DNA of 64,000 bases from Sweltsa coloradensis (lineage: Eukaryota > Arthropoda > Insecta > Plecoptera > Chloroperlidae), in the NCBI GenBank assembly GCA_024449915.1, contig JAMZAV010000969.1, positions 62,001-126,000 on the forward strand, in the 5' to 3' direction. Made by a program: the position numbers and the translations under genes. Positions 32,328 to 44,300 of this stretch are shown here, piece by piece. The notes under the pieces were generated by a model, which had not been told where the DNA came from, ran no database searches, and saw only the letters and a program-made list of their open reading frames with translations. Each line of letters starts with the position of its first letter. The first letter of the stretch is position 1.

Positions 32328-32888
32328 CCCCCAAAATACAAAAATTTGTAAAAAAACGGCAGCCAAGCTCTCCTTCCAAAGTCTTCGGCTGTGAATGCTG
32401 TGAGATATAGAAGTTGAGCCAAGCATTTCATTCTTTCTCCCTAGTTTCGCATTGAAAAGATGTAAGATCATTTCGCCTGTTGACGAGCCCCAAGCCAACC
32501 ATTTTCGTGGTAAAAAAAGTTAAAATTTTAAACTCAAAATCATAAAAAAAATTACTTGGCCATTGACTTTTAAGAGTCCTCGAACCAAAAAAAAATTTAA
32601 AAAATTGCTTGGCCATTGACTTTTTAGTTTTTAGAGTCCTCGTACCAAAATCAATAGCCAAGTAATTTTTTTATGATTTTGAGTTTAAAATTTTAACTTT
32701 TTTTACCACGAAAATGGTTGGCTTGGCGCTTGTCAACAGGCGAAATGATCTTACTTCTTTTCAATGCGAAACTAGGGAGAAAGAATGAAATGCTTGGCTC
32801 AACTTCTATATCTCACAGCATTCACAGCCGAAGACTTTGGAAGGAGAGCTTGGCTGCCGTTTTTTACAAATTTTTGTATTTTGGGGGA
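32328..32888. repeat. Long imperfect palindrome, arms about 240 bp
   Basis: The left arm from CCCCCAAAATAC is the inverse complement of the right arm ending GTATTTTGGGGG, centred near 32608. The 75-base centre contains two copies of TTGGCCATTGACTTTT. Divergence between arms is only a few percent. Confidence 0.9.
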
Positions 32889-33182
32889 TATCACATCTTT
32901 TTGTTGTTTGTTTCATATCAAGGCTTAAAATATGTGAAATACGTGTAAAGGTGGATACAGTGCCTTTGAAACAGATTGTCTAGAAACAAAAGCTACCATC
33001 TTTTTTTTTTGTTTACAATCTGTAGGCCTAGTTGGCAATATTCAATGTTTTTATTAAATTTAATATGGTAAATGTCGTCTTGGGTTTTTGTGTGAATGAT
33101 TTGTTGACCGGACTATAACACATTGACGCATAATTTTAATCAGCAATTAAAATATTAAAAATTGTAATAAATACAACATAAC

Positions 33183-34030
33183 CATGGGCGCCGGCAGGAA
33201 TTTTAGCAGGGGGGGCAACAATCACAATTTGTAGTTTAGTTGGGCAAGCACGGGGGGTTTGGGGGGCTCCGCCCCCCAACAATAGCGCCGCAGGCGAAAT
33301 TTTTGAAAATCAGGTTTTTAGAATGCATTTGGTGGGTTTTAGAAAAAAGTAGTGGGCTGAATACGATACCGAAATTATGTAATTTTTGTGCAGTAGATAC
33401 TAGAAAGTAAACAAAAAAACATTGTGTCTCAACTTTTATACGGTTACTAAAAATGGGTTATGAGTTGAAAATGAGACACACGTTTCAAAAATGAAGGCTT
33501 TATTTTAATTGCATAAAATTATAATGAATGTGACTGTTTTGATCACATTTTCTTTTCTTACATAAACTGCAAACTTAAAAGTTCTCTCCAGTTGCAATGC
33601 AATGTGGAATAAAAATATAAAACATAAACACGTTCTTAGAGGTCTACATCGACTTATAATTTACTAGCCTACAAATCATAGAAACGATATCTTGTTACAG
33701 TATTATTATTTATTTCAATAAATCATACACATAATATCACATAACATAAAATAAATGGAAAACGGGCGTGATTGACTAGACCCAAAAAGAAAAATGCGAA
33801 ATTTCAATACATTACTAAGTACTAAAAACAAACAAACTAGCAACACTCTGCTCCCGATTAGATCATTAAATATATTATTATTATTATTAATATTATTAAT
33901 ATTAATTTTTAATTGAATTTCAGTTTCACAAAACATTAATTTATATGTAATAAACGCATATCACTAGTTAAAATTTATTTTTCCTGAAATCCAGGGGGGG
34001 GCAAGCGCCCCCCCCCTCCCGGCGCCCATG
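33183..34030. mobile_element. TIR element, 848 bp, with exact 8-bp TSD
   Basis: Ends CATGGGCGCCGG and its perfect inverse. Exact AACATAAC at 33175-33182 and 34031-34038. Contains G- and C-rich blocks (GGGGGGCTCCGCCCCCC) at the left and poly-C at the right. hAT-like by TSD length; noncoding. Confidence 0.9.
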
Positions 34031-34069
34031 AACATAACGTTTTTCCCAAAGTAAAGAGTGGTGGGGAAC

Positions 34070-35605
34070 AGTGGGGGTGAAATATCGCTTGTCTCCTGGC
34101 GGATTATTATGTTTCATATTATTATGTACCACCATGCCAAATATCATGTTGATAACTCATTCTTTATGGTGAATGCTGGAAATCAAGGCAAAAATAATAT
34201 AAACTATTAGGGATGGGGGTTGAAAAAGTGTTGTTTAGGAAATGAGAATAGGCTTATTGGGTTAAAACACATTAAAACATAATTTAAAAAAAAAGTCCCA
34301 GAAGGACTAAACGCGTCGTGGATTAAGGTAACAAACAACTTTAAATTAGCTGCAGTTGTCATCAGCAGGTGAAAAGTTTTGTCGCCCCCAGCCCTTCAGG
34401 CTGGGTTTTATGTTCTTTATGTTATCTATGCTTTCCCAACCTGTCAACCTTTCTCCAATCATACTAAAACATAATTTACTGATTTGAATAAAAATACAAT
34501 TTTGGGTTAGAGCTATGAATTATTCCAATTTTAGGGGATGATTTAGAGGATGTTGGGGGTGGAATATCGCTTGCTTTGCGACGAATTATTTTTCATATTA
34601 GTATGTAACATCATGCCAAATTCCATGCTGATAACTCATTAGGTGCCTTCATGGTGAATGCTGGAAATCAAGATAAAAATAATATATAAACTAGGCCTAT
34701 TAAAATAAATGTGTGTAGCCTATGTATGTAATGTAAATGTAAATGTGGTTTAGGAAATGAGAATAGGCCAATTGGGTTAAAACACATTAAAACAATTTTA
34801 ATAACCACCTAATTTGAATATAACATCAATTTTAGATTAGAGCTATGAATTATTCCAATTTAAGGGGGTGTTGAGGGTGGAATATCGCTTGCCTCTCGGC
34901 GGATTATTTTTCATATTATTATGTACCATAGGCCTAATGACAAATTTCATGATTATAACTCATTAGGTGCCTTCGTGGTGAATGCTGGAAATCAAGATAA
35001 AAATAATATAAACTATTAGGGATGGGGGTTGACAAAATGTGGTTTATATAATGAAAATATGCCGATTGGGTTAAAACACATTAAAACATAATTTTAATAA
35101 CTAATTTAAATAAAAAATCAATTTTAGGTTAGAGCTATGAATTATTCCAATTTTAGGGGATTATTTAGGGGGTGTTGGGGGTGGAATATCGCTAGCCTCT
35201 CGGCAAATGATTTTTCATATTAGTAGGGCCTATGTAGCATCATGTCAAATTTCATGCTGATAACTCATTAGGTGCCTTCATCCTTCATGGTGAATGCTGG
35301 AAATCAAGGTAAAAATAATATAAACTATTAGGGATGGGGGTTGAAAAAATGTGATAAAGGAAATGAGAATAGACCGATTGGGTTAAAGCACATTAAAACA
35401 TAATTTAATAACTTGAATAAAAATTCAATTTTGGTTTAGAGTTATCAATTATTCCAATTTTAGGGGATGATTTAGTTGGGGGTGGAATATCGCTTGCCTC
35501 TCGGCAAATGATTTTTCATATTAGTATGTACCATCATGCCAAATTTCATGCTGATAACTCATTAGGTGCCTTCATGGTGAATGCTGGAAATCAAGGTTAA
35601 AATAA
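34070..35605 (+). repeat. Tandem repeat, five units of about 300 bp
   Basis: The anchor GGAATATCGCTT starts near 34079, 34561, 34879, 35183 and 35484. Each unit contains GATAACTCATTAGGTGCCTTC, GGTGAATGCTGGAAATCAAG and AACTATTAGGGATGGGGGTTG. The first interval is about 170 bases longer because of an insertion. Confidence 0.9.
34289..34460. mobile_element. Small retroposon-like insertion in the tandem repeat
   Basis: Begins with an A run, contains GTCCCAGAAGGACTAAACGC and a CCAGCCCTTCAGGCTGG hairpin, and is flanked by AAAACATAATTT on both sides (about 12-bp TSD). The origin was not recognised. Confidence 0.6.
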
Positions 35606-35611
35606 TATAAA

Positions 35612-35946
35612 CTAGGAAAACGCTAAAGTCCCGCCGCGTTGATGGATGAGCTTTTTTAAAGTTTTTAGTTTGCGTGGGATATCTTTACTTTTGCAAGTGC
35701 TTTGTTTTGCTGCCTACGCATTGTAGGTGATTGTTGTAAAGTTTCTATTGTTTCTTGTCAATTGGTATTATTTACCGTAAAAAACTTATATTAAAAGCAT
35801 TATTTCTATCAATTCTGGCTAGCTTTTTAACTTTTTCTTTCAAAAGGTACTACATCACCATAACCTTAATGTCCATGTATAATATGAACGTTGTAGCCCC
35901 ACCCGTTTGGTCAGAATTTGCCCAAATAGCACGAAAATATCGTACA
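35612..35946 (-). mobile_element. Helitron-like element, partial (AAGTCCCGCC subfamily)
   Basis: CTAGGAAAACGCTAAAGTCC then CGCCGCGTTGATGGATGAGC. The interior resembles 53990-54110 in inverse orientation (ACGTTGTAGCCCCACCCGTTTG). A second terminus directly follows. Confidence 0.7.
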
Positions 35947-36140
35947 CTAGGAAAACGCTTAAGTCCCGCCGCGTTGATGGATGAGCGTAATTTTTTCTAA
36001 ACGAAAAAAGCGTAAAATTGCGATTTTTTTAATAGATAATTTTTCGATTACGCTCAAATTTCACACAAATATATTAATTCATAAAATTAAAGTTCTGTGA
36101 AAAAAATCATTACAATCGGATAAAGCATGTAGATGTTATA
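35947..36140 (-). mobile_element. Helitron-like element, truncated (AAGTCCCGCC subfamily)
   Basis: CTAGGAAAACGCTTAAGTCC terminus, hairpin sequence and one internal unit ending near GCATGTAGATGTTATAG. Confidence 0.7.
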
Positions 36141-37488
36141 GGGCCTAAGTCACTTATTACACGGCATTTCAAAGCGTCGTTTTATGCCGTGATACGCTCC
36201 AAACTGCCCTACATAACATGGTGTCCTTCATAGATGGTAAATCAAAAGCTTCTATAAAATCTACTATAAGACGCCACGAATAAAATGTGGCGTGTTATAG
36301 CGTACAAACAATTTATTAGCTGGATGAACGCATGGTCTACCCTAAAACAATAGAAAAGTGATTCCTTCTTGTGTCGTTCAGAAAATAAGACAGAATTATC
36401 CCGAGAGCGATGGCGTGTACTTGGTTTTACTGCTACAATTGGATGCGATGCCGAATATTTTAATTGAGAGCAAATGAAAAGAATTCAGGTTCAGTGAAAT
36501 TCGATATGTATCTGAATTCACTTTAAATTATGGCACAAAACATCGAATGTATTTTCTTTAGAATTTAGAACATAGTCATAATAATATTATGTTTCCAATC
36601 TATTATTAAAACTTCAGGCGGGATTCGAACTCACTTCCTATGGATGGTAATCGGTTTGGACCTACATCCTAACAAACGAACGTTATTACCATTATATTCA
36701 TTACTAAAATCCGACTACTAGACAAGAATTGGCTCACAATGAATGTTTTATAGCAGGGCTTATAAACCACTTTATTATTGTATAAAAATTCTGACTCATA
36801 AATAACATATTTATTTACACAATGCACTACTTACTTTACATATTTATTGTTTCAGAAAACGTAAGAAAACAATTCGAACTCATTCCTGAGACATACGTAG
36901 ACGCCGCTATGCTACTTGTACCCAATCTATATTTTTGAACGGTTTCTGTGACCGCCAAATTATTGAGTGACTTTTCGTACATTTAGTTTTAACAGTCAAA
37001 GAAGAACCTTTTACCGATTGCTCTACGTTTGTTAGATGAGAGCCGCATCTTGTGCATAGAACAAAAAGTTCCGACAGACATTCCCCAACACGAGAAACAG
37101 ATTACTTAAATGTTGGTCTGGCTTTTGGCAAATCACTATTCTTTTTACAGGTAACGTTCTCCTCTTTGTGGCCGTCAAGTTCATGTCAGTGTCAGTGTCA
37201 CTTTTATCAGACTGTTTTTTTTAGAAAATTACGTGGAACTGATTTGTTTCGAAATAAGCCATATTGATGTTTTAATGAAGATGATAGTTCAAAATCTTCA
37301 TCCACAAAATGCTCGTAACAAATTAAAGTGTATTTGGTAGGGAGTAAAAGTAAAACCTTTGCGATTAACTTTGTTCACCCACGCACGATGTCTAGTAGGT
37401 GATTTTTTGCTATCGAGAAATCTGTGAAAACTAACTTTTTCCCGTCATTTCTGGCGTTTTTCAGTTTTGTTATTGCAACCAAAGACAT
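36141..37488. other. Intergenic or first-intron sequence with a tRNA-like B box
   Basis: A minus-strand GTTCGAATCCCGCC at about 36612-36626 suggests a degraded tRNA-derived SINE head. No acceptor stem. Nothing else recognised. Confidence 0.4.
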
Positions 37489-37729
37489 CCCTAGTAGCAC
37501 ACGGAAGTTTAGTTTATCCATGGCCCATGACCGTCGCGCCATGCCATGGCAAAATTGCAAGGGCCATACAAGAACCATGCACGATCATGACTAGTTGGGC
37601 ATGGTTATTGCTAGGCCCATTGACGAGTTGCCACAGAATGGATTTAGGTATAAGGTTGACACATGGCCCATGCATGTTGCACCACACGGCAGGGACAGTG
37701 GCCATGGCAATCACACGGCACATACACAA

Positions 37730-37849
37730 CGCGCCACAGCCCGGCTAGTAGAGCATGGCAATCACCTGGCACATACACGACGCGCCACAGCCCGGCTAGT
37801 AGAGCATGGCAATCACATGGCACATACACGACGCGCCACCAGTGTTGTT
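37730..37849 (+). repeat. Tandem repeat, 53-bp unit (left part)
   Basis: Three units of ACGCGCCACAGCCCGGCTAG plus TAGAGCATGGCAATCACnTGG. The array resumes at 40315 after the insertion. Confidence 0.9.
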
Positions 37850-40314
37850 CCAGATAACCAAAAATATTATCTAGATAAAGATAAGATACTCTTCCTAAAA
37901 AAGTATCTAGATACAGATAATAGATAATGGACATGAATTGTATCTAGATATAGATACATATACTTGCAATGTATCTAGATAATAGATAATAGATACTTTT
38001 ACAAAAAAATTCGGCGTAGACCCAATTCAATTTTCCGTAGCACGTTTCAGGGTTCTTGTCTAGGAGGCTGTATAGTATTTATATTCTGACCTTCAAGTCC
38101 AGTAGTATGTTAAACTCGTAAGGTTCGGTTTGGAACATAACCCATTTTATTAGAAGAGAGTAGCCCTACTTACCTGGCTGAAAAGGCATGCAACAACAAT
38201 ATGATAGAATGTTTTACCCTACATAGGTACAGTACACACAATAAGGAATTACAATGCTAACAAAAATATTTTACCAGTTGCATTATTTGGAGGCCTAAAT
38301 GGAACAGGGAAGGATAGTTTGACTGAAATGTTGGGGATATTTTTTTTTTTAAATGGGCCTTTTTAAAGCTAAGTTTCCTATTCAAATATAAACGATATTA
38401 AACTTTCAGAAAGTTCATGTTTGTTAGCTTGTAGGCCAACTTTTGAAAAGTTCAAGTTTCACGAACTAAGCTTACGTTCGTATTAAGTTTTTTTTAAAGT
38501 TCAAATAAAAAAGAACTTTTTCCCTGGTCAAGTTAAACGAAGACATTGCAAAGGGGAAGACAAACGTTTTGGATGAGCGAAGCGAAGACTTCAATTTCAC
38601 TAACCCCCAAAAAAATTAGCTCGGGTGTTTTTTTGTTTGTTTTTCTGTCTGTTTGTTCGCGCTCTACCGGCCAAATGGCCTATGCGATCTTGATGAAAAT
38701 GTAGGGGACCTTCGAAAACTCTGAACTTAGACTTGCCACGTTTTTGGGTACAATCGAAGAAATATTTCTCATGAATATCGTACTTTGACGATTTTTTTAC
38801 GATTTTTAATGCGATATTTTATTAATCTCTGTTTGATTAAATCGAAGTTTTGGAATTATTTTATTTTATTTTATTTATTTATTTGACAATAATCACCTAC
38901 AATGCTTACAGAAGCAAGTCTTTGGGCCTCGAGATTTTTGCATTCTATTGTTATCCCACGCATACTAAAAACTTACAAAAAAGCTCAACTATCAATGCGA
39001 CTTAAAAAAGCGTTCGCGAAGCGCCCTAGTATTCATTCATTAAAGTCTTTCCAGCGAGTGTACCACCCATTTAAAACAAGATCTTACTGACTTAAATAAA
39101 AATATATTAACTTAATATTTGCCTCCTATGTTATATAAATATGGGCTGTCATATTGTGAATTCATGAATAGATACAGAGTATATATTTATTTTGCTTTTT
39201 TAAGGAAAAGCAATGTGATAACAGTGGTCATCTAAGTTGGTTGTCATTTGGTTTAAGTAGTAGTTTTTCTTACAATGGTAGTATCAACTGTGTAACATGA
39301 AATAAGTGTATGTAAATGATTGATTGTATCATTGCTATTTATCAATAGAAATGAGTTGAATAGATAAAATATGATTTTTCTTTGTATGCAAGGTAAATAC
39401 TAATCAAAACAATTTACATTTAGACATTTACAGCTTAAAACACGTCATCAAAGAAAGTCTTTATGACTTGGCAACACTACATTTACATTTGGCAAAGATT
39501 CTGTCAAACTGTCAAAATTGCCCATATTTATTTTGTTTGTTTATGTTCACTTACTATGGTTGAGGTTATACAGTGTTGCCACGTTTTCAGGTCATTTCTT
39601 CTTGTATTGAAATATTTTGTAACTTTGGTCTACAGTATCTCGATAATGAGTTCGGTGAGGTGACTTTTTTAAAAGATTGTTATTTAGATTGTGGAATAAC
39701 CAATGTTATAAAATATTTATTTATAATAGTTCATTGATTTTGGGCATAAATACAGCACATTTGGTGTTAGAATGTGTGGATTTTTGTGCACCTACAATGG
39801 TAGAGATAGGGAATTTCATGGTATTGCAATCGCAAATAACTCGAAAAGTAGTTCGGTGATATGTGTTTTATAATTTTTTATATTATCAAACATAACTTCA
39901 AGAATAATATAAAACGAATTTTGGGTCGATTTCAAGGATTGTAAGTTATGATGGAAATACTTTAAGTCCCAATTGAAAACAATGAACATATTTTGCTTAC
40001 AAAAACCACATGTGAAAATGCTAACAGATTGAATTGCGATCTATGTTTTGGCCAATCTTAATCTTCCCATTGAAAATCATGATTAAAAAAACAAACACTA
40101 TTTTAGACGACTTGTTAGCATTAATTGATACTTGATTCTGATTTTTTGTATCTGTTATCTAATGTGAAGATTCAGATAATAGATAACAAGAAATATTATC
40201 TGAGATAAGATAATAGATACTTTGAAATCATGTTATCTAGATAAGATAATAGATAACACAATGTTATCTAGATGATTATCTAGATAACATTATCTAGATA
40301 ACGGCACAACACTG
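37850..40314. mobile_element. hAT-like element inserted in a 53-bp tandem array
   Basis: Ends CAGTGTTGTTCC and inverted CAGTGTTGTGCC. Flanks CGCGCCAC and CCCGCCAC match 7 of 8. For about 150 bases at both ends, TTATCTAGATAA palindromes and relatives repeat densely, which could be transposase binding sites. No transposase frame. A helitron-like copy (38569-39029) sits inside. Confidence 0.85.
38569..39029 (+). mobile_element. Helitron-like element nested in the hAT-like element
   Basis: Starts TTGGATGAGCGAAGCGAAG, then GTCTGTTTGTTCGCGCTCTACCGG and GCGATCTTGATGAAAATG. The right end is ATGCGACTTAAAAAAGCG plus TTCGCGAAGCGCCCTAG with T after CTAG (39026-39029). Confidence 0.75.
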
Positions 40315-40480
40315 CCCGCCACAGCCCGGCTAGTAGAGCATGGCAATCACATGGTACATACACGACGCGCCACAGCCTGGCCAGTAGTGCATGGCAATCA
40401 CATGGCACATAACGACGTGCCACTGCCAGGCCAGTAGGGCATGGCAATTGCAGGGCACATACCAAACGCGCCACAGCTGA
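40315..40480 (+). repeat. Tandem repeat, 53-bp unit (right part)
   Basis: Continues the array broken at 37849: GCCACAGCCCGGCTAGTAG, GCCACAGCCTGGCCAGTAG, GCCACTGCCAGGCCAGTAG. Units grow more diverged to the right. Confidence 0.9.
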
Positions 40481-40898
40481 TCGATCGATTGTGGCGCTAC
40501 CTCTACCGCATTAGAGGAAATATTCGTTAAATGATTACAATAATGTATTTATTGCCTCCATTAATTATTATTGTTAGCTAAGCTTGTATTCACACGGTGC
40601 GTAATTTTCGGGTTAATATTTTTCTGTTACAATATATAGCATCGAATTCATACTACAATCTCTGTAAGTATGAAACGAAGTTAGCACGTACGTGCACCTT
40701 CTACACTTGATTTGGATGGTCTTGATACTTAGAAAAATGTTTAGTACCTACTCTGGTATCTCTTCCCTGAGGAGAATCAATATGAGTCTTTTCTTACCTC
40801 AGTACATTTACTCCATACATGACAAGGGTGTCAGGGGTATTATCGTACATTTGCGCCACGCATGGCAAGCTCCATGGGCAGTACCACGCTAACCATGT

Positions 40899-41390
40899 AA
40901 GTGCCATGTTTAAAAGTCATCCAAGAAAATTGATTGTACTCGCGGCCAAAACGTTGCATGGCCCATCCACGAGTGTTGGGCATGGCCCAGGCGCGCTAAA
41001 CGTGCATGGGCCTTGCGCGCTAAACGTGCATGGGCCTTGCGCGATTAGCACGCATGGTGAGAAAAGTAGGCATGGGTATTTTAAGCTAACCATGCATGTG
41101 CCATGTTTAAAAATCGCCCATGGGTTTTGGTTGTACTCGCGGCCAAAACGTTGCATGGCCCATGGACGAGAGTAGGACATGGCCCATGCGCGACCTACAC
41201 GCATGGCACTGACAAGTACGAGTACCTTGTGTCCTGCATGGCTAATTGGCGCTAACCATGCAAGTGCCATGTTTAAAAACCATCGATGGGTTTTGGTTGT
41301 ACTCGCGGCCAAAACGTTGCATGGCCCATCTACGAGTGTTGGGCATGGCCCATGCGCGGACGTTAAGATAATCGTCCATGGCCCATGCAT
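40899..41390 (+). repeat. Tandem repeat, 166-186-bp unit
   Basis: Three units share GTGCCATGTTTAAAA, TTGTACTCGCGGCCAAAACG and TTGCATGGCCCATnnACGAG, starting near 40909, 41095 and 41261. Confidence 0.88.
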
Positions 41391-44300
41391 GGCACTTGAC
41401 GGTGTGCTACTAGGGATAGCATATATCCATGCTTGTTTATAATGTTGTAAAGAGTGTATTAAAAGTATGTCTGCAAACCTATACAAAATAACCACGGTAT
41501 GTATAATATCTAAATAAAGCACTAAGTTAGTGTACATTCAGTTATTACTTCACACGCAAAACTTCACCCTACTTCACATGAAATACTGGAAAAATGCTGC
41601 CAAGGAGACTTGAGGGGGGAGGGGGGGCAAATTGATTAGCAGATTTTGTGGGCGGGAGCTGGGGTCTGGGGCAAAGCCCCAGCCGCCGGAGGACCTTTCG
41701 CCAAAGGCGAAAACAAATTCAACATACTACAGTTATTTCGTCATGTTTTAACAGCACTCGGACTCTGTAAACAATGTTTGACAGCAACTATCTGCGATCT
41801 AAAAACTCAAAAAATGAACGTGAAGTGGCCCATTTTAGTAAACTTCAGACTAATTTTTTTTGTAATGACAAAGCATATAGGAAACATATTCGTTTTACCA
41901 AGGTGATTCGAATTGAATAAAAGTATGTGTATGTTTACTATGGAAATACTGGGATTAATATTTAAATCACATTAGTTTTAACCCCCTGCCCCCCCCCCCC
42001 CCCTCCCCTGGGCCAAACTTAGGTAGGGCATTGCCTCCTTTACCTTCTCCCGGTTCCTACGCCACTGCTACGGTGGTCCCAAGACTGATGACGGTGTAGG
42101 GTGTGGGTGTCACGGAAGTCGAGCCGCTAGCCGATAGCAGGAGCCGCCGTGCTTGCGTGAAGCGTCTGACTGAGATGACGTCACATCGTAGCCATGTGAA
42201 ACACTAACTAGCGATAAATCCTAGGCGGCTGATCCGATTTAAGTCGCGTTTTCAGCTATCGTTTTCTCGCAAGAAATGACGTTGAACTAGACTAGGTTAC
42301 TTTACTACAGCGGGCCTTTAATAATAGAATTATAATTGAATTCTGTAGGGTAGGCTCCTACCGCCTACGTACAATCAAATAAATAAATTCTATCAATAAA
42401 TAAATAAATTCTATCTATAGCCTAGCCTATAGGCCTAATCTAGATCAAATCTAATAGAAAAAGGCCCCAATAGTATAAGGTGACAACATTTTGAAACTAA
42501 AAATGGGGATGCCCGGTAATTATGTACGCCACTTTTTGGCCCTAGCCTATGACGCCTTGGTACTCACTACGTATACCACAACTTAGTCAATCCTAATTGA
42601 CTGAATTCGGTTTGACTTGAAGTGTACCGGTATATCACGACATTCAAAGCAACTTCCTCAATCCTATTTCGATCCAAATTGAAGTTGTTGTTGTTGCAGT
42701 TTAAGTAGATGCTACAAGATTCTATAAATAACACTTGAAATTACTATGTACATCACGTCTCACGTATCTCTACCTACAGCTACGTAATAAAGCCTCTAAG
42801 ACTCCATTTATTGTAAATATGTAATAAACAACGCCTAACTGAAAACTAAATCTCTAAGGCAGTGTTGGTCCGTATTCAACTGTACCGGTAGGGGTAGCCT
42901 ATCAAGCAATTTACTCAAAAGTGGATCGACTTCAATTCGAATCGAGTGTGTATATCATTTCGACTCAAACCGAATTGAACTCAAACCGACTTGAGTCAAT
43001 TGGGATTGACTGCTGTGGTAGGCCTAAGCCTATACGCAGTGAATGCACTTAGCGAACACCTCGACCCGACCCACCCCACCCCCTACAAAACATCACAAAA
43101 AGTGCCGAAGTGGCGTACAACATTTTTACCATGCCCTTGGGCTAGGCCTAGGCCCCTATATGGAATTTTTAGGTGGGAGGGGAGGGGAACCTTGCATTCT
43201 TAAGACCCAATGGGCGTGAGTTCGAATCCCAATGAAGACATCCTGGATGTCTGTAGGGGCCTCCAGGGCCCTCATAACATCAATTTGGGCATCGGCCTAT
43301 TTATAGTAAAAGCTGGGCCTTGGGTTTGTGTATTTATTATCTCTTCACAAACTCAAAGGCCCTGGCCTACTTATGAACAGCAAAATAAGATAAAGGAATA
43401 GAAACGCACTCACTCTCAACGTTACTGGCCCTACATAACCTCACTATTTAAAGTGTATACGTACATAGAAAACCAAGGGACGATTTTCTTGGTATCTCTC
43501 TTGAAAACTAATGCCATGACTAGAATGGTATAGGCCTACACAAAATTATCATTTAGTAGGCCTAAATTATTAAACAAATCAATTTGAAGTCAACAAGTAG
43601 GGAACACGTGTTGAACACTTCACTCCTCGGCAGCTCCTCGGAGTCGGAGATAAGAAAAGGCGGTGGATGGAATTTTTGGCGCGAAGGCTTTTAAACCATG
43701 CATCATTCATACTTCGCACACTGGGCAAACTTATGATCAAATTGACCAAGGTGTAGCCTATTTTGCGCTGCTAGCAACTCATCAGTCGAAAAGGACAAGT
43801 TTGGTAAGATTTATTTGGAGTAAGGGTGCGTCAACCGTTAGGTCATAACTCATAAGTCATAATGCGCCACTCTCTCATAGCCTAGGAGATGTGGAGAGAA
43901 AAAGTTCCATGGTGGTCAGAAGTATTGTATTGTATTGTTTTATTAGTCACTGGATTACATGGATTGGAAAAACAAGACAAAGAATATAAATTATGAACAT
44001 ATGCATTACGTCACGGTCCTCCCAGCCGCGGGTACTGGGAGGAAACTGAAAGGAAGGGGGAGTTCTCACGTTGTGGTCGTCATCGTCTTTTTTATCGTCA
44101 TTGTCACTGTCGTCGTCAACGGAACTAAACAGTTCCAGTTCCTAGGAAGCTAGGAACTAAGGAAGGAAATTCCTATTTTCCAGACAGGAACTACGGAACG
44201 CCATAGTTCCAATTTTCCTGGAACTGTAACTTATTTTTATAAGTTCCTTTTATTGAAGCTCAAGTTCAAGTTCTTATTGATCCGTTGATTCATACATGGT

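Larger units (their letters stand above)
37489..41415. mobile_element. TIR element rich in CATGGCC repeats, split by a hAT-like insertion
   Basis: The left end ATCCCTAGTAGCACAC (37487-37502) is inverted at the right end GTGTGCTACTAGGGAT (41402-41417). Without the insertion at 37850-40314 the element is about 1.46 kb. The interior is unusually dense in CATGGCCCATG and GCATGG palindromes and includes two kinds of tandem repeat. Long frames here in both strands result from the repeats and are not genes. The superfamily is unknown; at most a 2-bp AT duplication flanks it. Confidence 0.8.

Noticed and set aside
32268..32948. Mirror-image 76-codon frames on opposite strands with shared peptide STGEMILxLFNAKLGRKNEM
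   Set aside because: Both arise from the same palindrome arm; no independent evidence for coding.
37514..37934. Overlapping frames of 64-110 codons on both strands
   Set aside because: They come from the 53-bp CATGGCC-type tandem repeat; the repeated peptide appears in several frames and strands.
40917..41537. 206-codon minus-strand frame
   Set aside because: Covers the 166-186-bp tandem repeat, with no protein similarity; the plus strand is also open there.
42170..42190. TGACGTCA as a promoter element for the missing LAS1L first exon
   Set aside because: A single octamer with no start codon plus donor of the correct phase nearby on the minus strand.
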